Of a stretch of 40,061 nt of DNA, positions 9,878 to 17,189 are shown one piece after another. Below the pieces are notes generated by a model. The model was not told the origin of the DNA. It worked only from the letters and a program-made list of their open reading frames with translations, and did not search any database. Both the position numbers and the translations under genes were made by a program. Numbering within the stretch: the first letter of the stretch is position 1; each line of letters opens with the position of its first letter. The DNA comes from a candidate division Zixibacteria bacterium SM23_81 (GTDB taxonomy: Bacteria > SM23-81): positions 86,605 through 126,665 of the forward strand of contig LJUY01000006.1 in NCBI GenBank assembly GCA_001304015.1, given 5' to 3'.

Positions 9878-10169
9878 TCACGAAACTCCCAGATATACCC
9901 CCAGTGATACAAAAGGCTCCCCTGGCACAGCGGTATTTGCTTTCTCTTCACATATCCAAATGATGGGAGTCCGCGTTACGGGGTGGCAATAGATATCAAC
10001 AATTAGATCCGTAGTGAGGAATCGCCTCCAGCTGGAGACCCGGTATTTCAGGTGGGCTTCCCAGCTCTATGAGTTATGCGTCTGGGAAGATCATTGGTCA
10101 GGAACCATATTCTCTTACCCACTCCGGCAACCAGCAAACACCTTCAACTAAGACCTGCCTTAGGCTCGC

Positions 10170-10922
10170 TTAAAGCCGCCTATAAATTCGCTTAGGAATC
10201 ACGTATTGCCGTCTGTTCAAAACCACGCCCAACACGGTTGCCTTAGAGTCACTGAGAGTACTCTGCGCTCTCCGAACTACCTCCCAACGCGTCTTTCCAG
10301 CCTGAACCACTAAGACGACTCCGTCCATCAGACGACTGAGGATGACGGCATCGACGTAATTCAGCACAGGGCAGGAGTCAAGCAAAACGTATGAATAATC
10401 CCGATTCCACGTCGTCAGAGCCTCCTTGAGATGAGGAGAGCTCAACAGCCGCGAGGGCTCCTCGGCGGGCTGTCCCGAGGTGACCACGAAGAGACCGCGG
10501 GAATCGGTTTGCTTGATCACCTCAGTTCCCGAGGCTGTCCCGGCAAGCAGTTCGACCAAGCCTCCCTTGCGTTCCAGACCGAAGATGTCGTGCAGCACAG
10601 GATTTCGCAGATTGGCGTCCACCAGCAACACGTTCTCCTGGCCGCCCTGGGTGAGGGCACGGGCAAACTGAGCGCAGACCGAGGACGACCCCTCGCCGCG
10701 AACGGAGCTGGTGATGAGAATTGCTTTGACTTTGAGGTCGGGATTCCTCAAATTGATGGCGCTGCACATCTTCTGGTATTCCTCGGCGACGGCCGGAGGT
10801 GCCAGTTTGTCCGCTACTGGGCGAACCGGAGACTCGACGGGAGATGGCTGAAGAGCACCATCGCCTCCAACAACGCCTCTTTCCTTCTCAGCCTTCTTCA
10901 GGGCTTCGTAGATCTTACTCAT
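10170..10922 (-). CDS. BY-kinase-like EPS regulator (CpsD/CapB family, XrtA-locus type) lacking Walker A lysine
   Basis: This 250-residue protein begins MSKIYEALKKAEKERG, the N-terminus typical of tyrosine autokinases in exosortase-associated EPS loci. The P-loop region reads TSSVRGEGSSSV (residues 71-82): the lysine of the usual GEGK[ST] is replaced by Ser79. Walker A' (VLLVDANLR, Asp102) and Walker B (VLLDSCPV, Asp182) are intact, as is the VVLVVQAGKTRWEVVRR segment. The tail has only two tyrosines (QYVIPKRIYRRL). The missing lysine makes ATP hydrolysis and autophosphorylation doubtful, though similar Ser/Thr/Ala variants occur in some relatives. Its start overlaps the ATPase stop by eight bases, and the Wzz-like partner lies one gene further upstream. 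Confidence 0.88.
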   Translation of the reverse strand: MSKIYEALKKAEKERGVVGGDGALQPSPVESPVRPVADKLAPPAVAEEYQKMCSAINLRNPDLKVKAILITSSVRGEGSSSVCAQFARALTQGGQENVLLVDANLRNPVLHDIFGLERKGGLVELLAGTASGTEVIKQTDSRGLFVVTSGQPAEEPSRLLSSPHLKEALTTWNRDYSYVLLDSCPVLNYVDAVILSRLMDGVVLVVQAGKTRWEVVRRAQSTLSDSKATVLGVVLNRRQYVIPKRIYRRL

Positions 10923-12459
10923 TCCCTGCTCCTAGAGAGTCGGTAATTTGAGAAGTCATCACGTCCATCTCAGCCAGTTCCCCCTGCTCACCTTCGTTGA
11001 CCTCTTTAATAAGAAGAGGCTTTGCATAGTCAAATGTGCCAAATGCCATAAAGCGTTGGGCATCTCGGAGAGCTACATCCCTGTCTGGATACTTGCCCAC
11101 CATCACTCGCAGCCAGCGACCCGTTTCGGGAAACTGTACCGGCACGATGAACACCGGCTTGAAGCCGTTCTGCTTCATGATCTGCTCCAGTCTCTTGGCT
11201 CTGCTCAACTCTTCAAAAGAGGCCACGTGCACCGAGTAAAATGTGCCCTGGTCAGTTTCCCTCAATTTCTCACCTATTTCCTTTTCGCTCAATCTCCCCC
11301 CCATCTCCTTCCCATCCAAGCTCCCATCTATTTCCTTCTCATCCAATCTCTCACTTATCTCCCTTTCGCTGCCCTTGGCCAACTGGGCTGGGAACGTTGC
11401 CCTTTCTTCTCCCAGGCTCTGGGTAAGCATCGATGCCGACATGGTCACAGGCTTTGGTCCTGCATCTACGGAGCGTTTACTCCCATGTCCCCCCAATAAT
11501 AATGGCATACTCAAGAGCACTGCCACCAGCAAAAGTCCAGACGCCACCGTGGTGGTGCGAAAGATGCGAGGTATCCATGTAAAGAGCTTCCTGTTCTCTT
11601 TTGGAGCAACCTTGACGACAGGTTCGGCCTCCTGTGCATGGGCGGATGTAAAATCCCAGGTTGTGAGATCCTCTACGGCCTCGTCGATGATCGGGGCACC
11701 AATTTTCCTTTTTTCATAGAGATAGCCCAAAAGCATCGCGGTATCACAGATTTTATTTATGAGACGAGGAATCCCCTGGGACCATCGGTTGATTTTCTCC
11801 ATAGCCTCCGCGTCAAAAATGGAGTCAGCCAGCATACCAGCGACTCTTAACCGGTGCTGGATATACTCAACAACCTCCTGGCGATTGAGAGGACGGATAT
11901 GATATTGGGAGCTGATTCTCTGACGAAGTTGTCGAAGCTGGGGCATGGCCAACTTGGCTGCGAGCTCCGGCTGCCCCACCAGAATGATCTGAAGCAGTTT
12001 CTCCCGATCTGTCTCCAGGTTGGACAACATCCGGATCTCCTCCAGGAGACGAAAACTCAGGTTATGGGCCTCATCCACGATGAGCACGGCGTTGGCTCCC
12101 GAGGAGAATTGCCGGAGAAGAAATGCGTTCAGATCCAGCAGAAGTTCAGCCTTGGTCCTGGCCTTGGATTCGATGCCAAAATCAGCGATCAACAAACTCA
12201 ACAGTCCCTTGGCTGTGAGGTAGGTGCTGAAGATAACGGCCGTCTTGGTGCTTGAGTCCAATCCATTGAGCAGGGCATGGACCAAAGTGGTTTTGCCGGT
12301 GCCCACCTCTCCGGTGATGACCACAAATCCCCGACGCTCTTGGACCCCATACTGAATGTGGGCCAAAGCCTCCCTGTGGTGAGGACTGGGAAAGAGAAAC
12401 CTCGGGTCGGGCGTCACATTGAAGGGTTTCTCCCTTAAACCATAGAATTTCTCATACAT
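10915..12459 (-). CDS. ExeA/XrtA-type AAA ATPase with transmembrane helix and SPOR domain
   Basis: A 514-residue protein in three parts. Residues 1-270 form an AAA ATPase of the ExeA/PEP-CTERM-locus secretion ATPase type: FYGLREKPFNVTPDPRFLF at the start, Walker A GEVGTGKTT (50-58) and Walker B VLIVDEAH near 130. A single hydrophobic helix follows near 297-320 (SGLLLVAVLLSMPLLLGG). The rest is periplasmic: a linker with four 9-residue charged repeats and a SPOR domain over the last 80 or so residues (YSVHVASFEELSRAKRLEQI, then GRWLRVMVGKYPDRDVALRDA). SPOR domains bind stripped peptidoglycan, so the protein may couple cytoplasmic ATP use to the wall around the Wza export channel. DamX-type proteins share this order. 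It sits 17 bases after the Wzz-like gene. Confidence 0.9.
   Translation of the reverse strand: MYEKFYGLREKPFNVTPDPRFLFPSPHHREALAHIQYGVQERRGFVVITGEVGTGKTTLVHALLNGLDSSTKTAVIFSTYLTAKGLLSLLIADFGIESKARTKAELLLDLNAFLLRQFSSGANAVLIVDEAHNLSFRLLEEIRMLSNLETDREKLLQIILVGQPELAAKLAMPQLRQLRQRISSQYHIRPLNRQEVVEYIQHRLRVAGMLADSIFDAEAMEKINRWSQGIPRLINKICDTAMLLGYLYEKRKIGAPIIDEAVEDLTTWDFTSAHAQEAEPVVKVAPKENRKLFTWIPRIFRTTTVASGLLLVAVLLSMPLLLGGHGSKRSVDAGPKPVTMSASMLTQSLGEERATFPAQLAKGSEREISERLDEKEIDGSLDGKEMGGRLSEKEIGEKLRETDQGTFYSVHVASFEELSRAKRLEQIMKQNGFKPVFIVPVQFPETGRWLRVMVGKYPDRDVALRDAQRFMAFGTFDYAKPLLIKEVNEGEQGELAEMDVMTSQITDSLGAGNE
11261..11368 (-). repeat. Four 27-base tandem repeats coding 9-residue units
   Basis: Four imperfect 27-base units stand in a row inside the ATPase gene. 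On the protein they read approximately REISERLDx, EKEIDGSLD, GKEMGGRLS and EKEIGEKLR: an acidic/basic helix-like unit with Leu at position 8. The unit length is a multiple of three, so copy number can change without a frameshift. The array lies in the periplasmic linker between the membrane helix and the SPOR domain. Confidence 0.85.
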
Positions 12460-12476
12460 CGGGGCGTCCCTCGAAC

Positions 12477-13925
12477 CTAATCCTGCTTCATATCGGGAAT
12501 AGAGGCCAAAACAGGAAGGCCAAGATAGTGCTCCACATCCTCGCTGGTTCTCAAGGAGTGATCCAAATACTCCAGCGCGAAGGCCAACCCAAATCCCCCC
12601 ACGAGTCCTATGAGAAAGCCGCTGAAGATAAGCAGTTTCCTTTGGGGTTTGACAGGTTTGAGGGGCAAGGTGGCTGGGCTAATCACTGAGACATTGACGA
12701 TGCGGCGATCGCTGGCCTCAGAAATCCTGGCCTCTTCCCTCTTGAGCATCAACATGGAATAGACTTCTTTGTGATTCTCAATGGCCCTCTGCAGCTGTTC
12801 GATGGTCAGTTCCTTCTCCGGAAGGGCTCTTACCTGCTTATACAACATGGTGACGGTGGTGCGCAACGCGTCCTCTTCCGCGCGTAGTGCCTCCAAGGAA
12901 GACTCTTCCAGCTCGATCACTTTTTCCACCTCTATCCTCAGATCGGCCTCTCCCAGAGCGATTTCTCTCCTCAGCTGTAAGACCTCCCGATGATCCTCCG
13001 TATATTTCGTAAGAAGCTCGTTGAGGCGCAACCGAAGGTCAATGAATCGATCGTGGAGCTCGGAGATGATCTTTTCCTCTCTCATCTCCAGAGAGGGAAT
13101 CAGAGGTTGGAGGGGAGAAGACATGAAATCACGAATTTTGCTTAATTTCGTTTCCTTGCTGATGATGTCTTTTCGTACCTCCGTCAAGGAGGTCTCAAAC
13201 TCGTTAAGCTTCCTGAGGAGCATTTTCGACTGCTCGTCATAGGACAGCACCGCCTCTTGCTGCCGATAATTTCTCAACGCTGACTCCAGCTCATCCAGAT
13301 TGCGCTTGGCCAACTCGATCTGCTCATCGAAGAAATCAACCGCCCCCCTGGTCCGATAGATCATGGCCCGATAGTCGATATACGCCTCGGCTACGGTATT
13401 AGTCACTTCTATAGCCTGTTGGGGATCCTGAGAGCGATACCGGATCTGGATAACGTCAGACCTCTTGACGGGCTCGGCAATGACGCTCCTCCGTAGTGCC
13501 ATAATTTTCCTTAGACGGCTTTTTTCGGTATCCCCTTCCCCACCCTCGACACGAGAGGTGCTGTCCTGGGAAGTCTCTTGCGAGGCAGAAGGTTCTTGAG
13601 TCAAGGCTTTCTGATCAAGTCTATCCACCACTGCTTCTAGCACGGCTCGACTTGTAATTAACTCAATTTCGGAGTTAATAGCCTCCTCTAACTCTAATGC
13701 TCTCAATGAAGGAAGCCAGGGAGCCATCTTAAGCTCCGATTCACTCACTCCCCTGTTGATGAGAACTTTGGCAGAGGCCTCATAGACGGGCTTGGTTAGG
13801 AAAACCCCTATGGTAACCGTGGCTACTGTGGCAACTAAAACGAAGATGATCATCTTTTGCCGCTTGAAGACGACAAAGAGTATATCTCTTACTGATACGA
13901 TTTCGCCTGGCGTTTTCTCAGCCAT
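12477..13925 (-). CDS. Wzz-type polysaccharide co-polymerase / chain length determinant
   Basis: A 482-residue inner-membrane protein of the Wzz/GNVR class, which sets polymer length and works with a BY-kinase. It has a transmembrane helix at residues 22-42 (MIIFVLVATVATVTIGVFL), a large periplasmic part rich in coiled coil (about 190-390) and a C-terminal helix near 435 (LLIFSGFLIGLVGGFGLAF) preceded by the Pro-rich PATLPLKPVKPQRK. I use the ATG at 13925, with AGGAG eight bases upstream; a longer frame would start inside the Wza-like gene. There is no fused kinase domain; the kinase is the separate protein at 10170-10922. A low-complexity Ser/Glu stretch near residues 115-140 looks like a family-variable loop. 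Confidence 0.9.
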   Translation of the reverse strand: MAEKTPGEIVSVRDILFVVFKRQKMIIFVLVATVATVTIGVFLTKPVYEASAKVLINRGVSESELKMAPWLPSLRALELEEAINSEIELITSRAVLEAVVDRLDQKALTQEPSASQETSQDSTSRVEGGEGDTEKSRLRKIMALRRSVIAEPVKRSDVIQIRYRSQDPQQAIEVTNTVAEAYIDYRAMIYRTRGAVDFFDEQIELAKRNLDELESALRNYRQQEAVLSYDEQSKMLLRKLNEFETSLTEVRKDIISKETKLSKIRDFMSSPLQPLIPSLEMREEKIISELHDRFIDLRLRLNELLTKYTEDHREVLQLRREIALGEADLRIEVEKVIELEESSLEALRAEEDALRTTVTMLYKQVRALPEKELTIEQLQRAIENHKEVYSMLMLKREEARISEASDRRIVNVSVISPATLPLKPVKPQRKLLIFSGFLIGLVGGFGLAFALEYLDHSLRTSEDVEHYLGLPVLASIPDMKQD

Positions 13926-13947
13926 AGCCTTCTCTCCTAAAGATCCA

Positions 13948-14724
13948 TCACCAGCGCCCACGACGCTCGGGATGCAAAGTATCATACCCTTTCAGGTAAA
14001 AATCCATGGGGGGCATTAGCTTGGTAAAAAACTGGTCCAGAAACGTGTTCAACTGGGCGATAAAGGTATTGGGCACGTAGACGATCTCGTTGCCCTGCAA
14101 TAGGGAATCATCTCCTAATCTCCCCCCTGCCACAGCCCGGGTTAGGTTCACCCTGCTGGCCACTGGTACCCCCTGGGCGTTCTTTTTAATTAGGATAATG
14201 CTACTGAGTTTGGCCGTGTGCTTAAATCCAGAGGCCATGGAGATGGCCCCCAGGACAGTTGTCCCCTGGGGATTCAAGGGATATCCCCCGGGATCGGCCA
14301 CCTCCCCCAAAACGTAAACCACCTTCCCTCCAACTTCCCGGACGATGACCGTTACGTCAGGATCCCTGACGATCTCAGAATACTTCTCTGTAATTAACTG
14401 GTCCAGTTGCGTTGGGGTCATCCCAACTACAAGGACGTCGCCCAGGCGAGGTAGGGTAATTCGACCGTCTGGCCTGATGGTCAGGGTTTCGTTCAAGTTT
14501 TCATTATAAAAGAACTTCACATCGACCACGTCCCCGTATCCCATTCTGTATTCCGGAATAGAGTCCGGCTTGGCGGATGGCTTGGCGGCAAACACCTTCT
14601 CTTTCTCAAGGAGAGGCTCTTCCTCTGGAACAGGTGCGCGCCCGCGCAATCGCACGCAGGCAAGAAGCACAAGTGATACAATTAACAACCAGACGGCTGA
14701 AAACCTCGCTGCTCTGTGAAACAC
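13948..14724 (-). CDS. Wza-like polysaccharide export lipoprotein
   Basis: This 258-residue protein has a signal peptide ending in a good lipobox (LVLLAC, Cys22), then a Poly_export domain (YRMGYGDVVDVKFFYNENLN, residues 59-78, through TIRPDGRITLPRLGDV) and SLBB-type repeats (VYVLGEVADPGGYPLNPQG near 145). It fits the outer-membrane polysaccharide exporter family, forming the periplasmic/outer-membrane channel. At 258 residues it is shorter than E. coli Wza (about 380), as is usual for the exosortase-locus subfamily. The start is a GTG at 14724 with AAGGGG seven bases before it. Its stop overlaps nothing once the Wzz-like start is set at 13925, leaving a 22-base gap. Confidence 0.9.
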   Translation of the reverse strand: MFHRAARFSAVWLLIVSLVLLACVRLRGRAPVPEEEPLLEKEKVFAAKPSAKPDSIPEYRMGYGDVVDVKFFYNENLNETLTIRPDGRITLPRLGDVLVVGMTPTQLDQLITEKYSEIVRDPDVTVIVREVGGKVVYVLGEVADPGGYPLNPQGTTVLGAISMASGFKHTAKLSSIILIKKNAQGVPVASRVNLTRAVAGGRLGDDSLLQGNEIVYVPNTFIAQLNTFLDQFFTKLMPPMDFYLKGYDTLHPERRGRW

Positions 14725-14763
14725 GCGACAACCCCTTTTTAGATAACCGGAAGCTTCTTCCCT

Positions 14764-15726
14764 TCAGACATCTTGCCGTTTTTGAAACCAATGAACAAAC
14801 AGCGGTATACCTTTCTCAATGGGCACCTTGGGGGCATATCCCAGGAGCTGGTGAGCTTTCTCTATGTGGGCACAGGTTTTGCGCACATCGCCGGGTTGTT
14901 CAGCGAGGTTCTTAATCTGAGCCCGACGAGACAAGCTCTGTTCGATGAGAGCGATCATTCGATGTAATGGCACAGACTGAGAGTCACCCAGATTGAAGAT
15001 CTCAAAATCGAAATCGGCCTCGAGAGCGGCTATGAGCCCGTCGACGATATCGTCAATGTATGTGTAGTCACGCTCCGAGCTGCCATCTCCGAAAACGGGC
15101 ACCTCCTGGCCCTCCCAGATCAACCGGGTGAACTTGTGAATGGCCATTTCTGGCCGTTGGCGAGGTCCATACACAGTAAAAAACCTCAAACATCCCACAG
15201 ACATGCCATACAGTTGGTGATACGCCCAAGCCAAGAGCTCTCCTGTTCTCTTGGTCACTGCATAGACCGATTGGGGTGTATCCACACGATCAGTTTCCCG
15301 CGAGGGAAAGGAATTGCCAGCTCCATAAACAGAGGAGGAGGAACCGAAGAGAAACTTGGGCACTCTGTATTGGCGCACCATCTCCAGGACGTTTAAGGTC
15401 CCCTGAATGTTCACTTTTTCGTAAAGATCAGGCACCTGAAGGGAGGGCCTCACCCCTGGTCTGGCCGCCAGATGAACCATGACTTCTACAGGATTCTGAG
15501 CCAATAGGCGCGATAGAAGGTCCTGATCTCTGATATCCCCTTCTACAAGCTTATAGTTCGGGGCTTTTAGAGCCTGGGTTACATTCTCCCGTTTGATCTG
15601 AGGATCATAGTAATCGTCGAAATTGTCCAGACAGATAACGGAAAAGCCTCTGTCCAGTAATCGCTCGGCGAGATGTGAGCCGATAAAACCCGCGCCGCCA
15701 GTGATAAAAACCCCTTGAAAACGCAT
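14764..15726 (-). CDS. UDP-glucuronate 4-epimerase-like SDR
   Basis: A 320-residue extended SDR with GGAGFIGS at 10-17 and the subgroup markers NFDDYYDPQIKREN (35-48) and FTVYGPRQRPEMAIHKF, which are typical of UDP-glucuronate 4-epimerases (CapI/LspL group). The catalytic Y155-x3-K159 pair (YAVTK) and the upstream SSSSVYG serine segment are present. It would convert UDP-GlcA to UDP-GalA in the cytoplasm, supplying an acidic sugar for the EPS. It is the first gene of the run 15726 to 10170, with 39 bases to the Wza-like gene. A sigma-54-like element lies about 105 bases upstream. The exact C4 specificity is inferred from the motifs. Confidence 0.85.
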   Translation of the reverse strand: MRFQGVFITGGAGFIGSHLAERLLDRGFSVICLDNFDDYYDPQIKRENVTQALKAPNYKLVEGDIRDQDLLSRLLAQNPVEVMVHLAARPGVRPSLQVPDLYEKVNIQGTLNVLEMVRQYRVPKFLFGSSSSVYGAGNSFPSRETDRVDTPQSVYAVTKRTGELLAWAYHQLYGMSVGCLRFFTVYGPRQRPEMAIHKFTRLIWEGQEVPVFGDGSSERDYTYIDDIVDGLIAALEADFDFEIFNLGDSQSVPLHRMIALIEQSLSRRAQIKNLAEQPGDVRKTCAHIEKAHQLLGYAPKVPIEKGIPLFVHWFQKRQDV

Positions 15727-15831
15727 GGAATCTTTGAACCTCCGCAGATCCTCAGGAGACGGTCATTAAAAAAAGCGAGCTGATCAGTCCGAGGCTGTAA
15801 CTCACCAAAATTTAAGGACATGTCCTATTGG

Positions 15832-15848
15832 AGCAAATTATATGCCGG
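15832..15848 (-). promoter_or_regulatory. Putative sigma-54 promoter for the EPS export operon
   Basis: On the minus strand it reads CCGGCATATAATTTGCT, with GG and GC exactly ten bases apart. Compared with TGGCAC-N5-TTGCW, the -12 element is perfect and the -24 element has CGGCAT. The expected start point lies about 95 bases before the epimerase ATG at 15726. Confidence 0.55.
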
Positions 15849-15865
15849 GTTTTGGATGAAAGCCG

Positions 15866-15887
15866 GAAAAATGCCCCGCACGGGCCA
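15866..15887 (-). terminator. Probable terminator after the PorV-like gene
   Basis: On the minus strand GGCCCGTGCGGGGC folds to a short GC stem and is followed by ATTTTT. It lies about 165 bases after the PorV-like stop and just before the sigma-54-like element, where a transcript boundary is expected. Confidence 0.5.
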
Positions 15888-16052
15888 ACTGCCCCGACCG
15901 GGGTTGGGCAATATCCTCGATCTTGGCCGGCATACTCTTGCTCCGGAGGAATCCTCCCACCTGACAGGAGCTTGCAACGGTTCTTGCAATTTGCAAAATT
16001 TACTTTCTTCCTCCAGCAGCAGAGTCGGCCAGAACTCCAGTCTGGTAGCCTC

Positions 16053-17096
16053 TTAAAAGTTGACGGCGACGCTCAATCGATGACTGTTGCCCAGCTCGTA
16101 GCCCACGAAAGCATAGTCTACTTTCGCCATGTACATCTTCACCCCAGCGCCAGCAGTGAATTCGCCGACATCCGCCCCTCCCCTCAGAAAAAGCATGTCC
16201 TTAAATGAGTACTCACCCCCATAGTGAAATTCCTGACCATATTGGTCATCCAACTCTGCAGCCAATGTAATGGTGCTGGAGAAGGCGGCAATGTCTTGCG
16301 TAAATGCCAAGCCATATCGAAGGTTCTCCACCACCTTGTCTTCATAATTAGATGGCTCTCCTTCCTCCGTAACCGTATCCCAAGCCACCTTAGTACCCAA
16401 ATTTTGGATCCCGAACCCCAAGGAAAGAAATCGAGCCGAGGACCCCTCTGCCTGCGAGGTCAAACTGACCCGCAGCAGCGCGCCCAGATCTATCCCCTGG
16501 CCCGTCCCCGTTCTGGTATCCAGTTTATGAGAGAGAAATTTGCCGCTGGCTCCCACAGAGAACTCCAAAGGGAGCACGACAGGAGTGAGGCCACCGCCTA
16601 GGTAAAAATCGAAATCGAACCGTTTTCCGAAGGAAAAGATGTATGCTTGTTCCGTGTCGCTGAAATATCCATCAGCCTGGCCAGTGGACCTCCACTCGGG
16701 ATGAGCTTGGCCTATACGGTCCGAGCTCGTTCCCTGCAATTCATTGTACTTAGGAATATCATCAATGCCCAGACGGATCCAGCTTAATCCCAAACCGAAA
16801 CCCCACCCCACAGGCATTGAAAGAGCTAGGGCATCGAAATTGGCCAGCGCATCGAACATTGACACGTGAGTGACGCTGATCTCGGGCCCGGCCAGAAAGG
16901 AGAGGCCCGCGGGATTCCAGTAATTGGCGGTAGCGTCGTTGGCCACAGCTACATAGGCTCCTCCCATAGCCAAGGCTCGTGCTCCTACTCCTTCCGAGAG
17001 AAACTCCCCGGCATATTTGCCAGCCTGCGCCCCATGTGGAAAGATCAACAAAAACAACAACACCACCGTCTCTAGAGCAACCCCTTTTCTGATCAT
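16053..17096 (-). CDS. PorV/PorQ-type outer-membrane beta-barrel protein
   Basis: The 347-residue product has a signal peptide ending GAQA and a mature start GKYAGEFLSEGVGARALAMG followed by GAYVAVANDATANYWNPAGL. This is the hallmark of the PorV/PorQ (UPF0164, FadL-like barrel) family: an N-terminal glycine-rich region and the NDA...WNPAGL motif. PorV proteins are outer-membrane partners of type IX secretion that shuttle cargo from the translocon to the surface attachment complex. Regular alternating strands run to a C-terminus ending in aromatic Phe (LSVAVNF), as in barrels. The ATG at 17096 has GGAG eight bases upstream. It sits 93 bases after the C25 protease gene, consistent with cargo and partner being made together. 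Other family members act as porins, so function is likely, not proven. Confidence 0.85.
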   Translation of the reverse strand: MIRKGVALETVVLLFLLIFPHGAQAGKYAGEFLSEGVGARALAMGGAYVAVANDATANYWNPAGLSFLAGPEISVTHVSMFDALANFDALALSMPVGWGFGLGLSWIRLGIDDIPKYNELQGTSSDRIGQAHPEWRSTGQADGYFSDTEQAYIFSFGKRFDFDFYLGGGLTPVVLPLEFSVGASGKFLSHKLDTRTGTGQGIDLGALLRVSLTSQAEGSSARFLSLGFGIQNLGTKVAWDTVTEEGEPSNYEDKVVENLRYGLAFTQDIAAFSSTITLAAELDDQYGQEFHYGGEYSFKDMLFLRGGADVGEFTAGAGVKMYMAKVDYAFVGYELGNSHRLSVAVNF

Positions 17097-17189
17097 GGTC
17101 AACTCTCCGTTAAAGTTACTGTGCTTGAGACTAAATGACCTGCCAACTCTTTTGTGTGCAACACGCAGCTACAATCCCCCGGGGGTGCT

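Larger units (their letters stand above)
15727..16052. other. Intergenic region with hairpins and a sigma-54-like promoter
   Basis: These 326 bases separate the PorV-like gene from the EPS export operon. They hold a sigma-54-like element (15832-15848), a GC-rich hairpin followed by T residues on the minus strand (15866-15887), and a further self-complementary stretch around 15886-15910 (CCCCGACCGGGG on the plus strand). I see no gene in it. Confidence 0.5.

Noticed and set aside
9942-9970. TGGCAC followed by TTGC on the plus strand near 9922-9940 as a sigma-54 promoter.
   Set aside because: The GG-GC distance is 13, not 10 bases, and no plus-strand gene follows.
11243-11719. 158-codon plus-strand frame opposite the ATPase gene.
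   Set aside because: It is the antisense of the 27-base repeat region and SPOR linker; the Pro/Ser/Phe pattern mirrors the coding repeats.
15886-15910. CCCCGACCGGGG stem as a separate terminator or CRISPR-like repeat.
   Set aside because: It occurs once, has no T-run of its own, and lies next to the better hairpin at 15866-15887.
17175-17188. CCCCCGGGGG palindrome between the protease and PorV-like genes as a terminator.
   Set aside because: It has no loop and no T-run, and the short gap suggests cotranscription.
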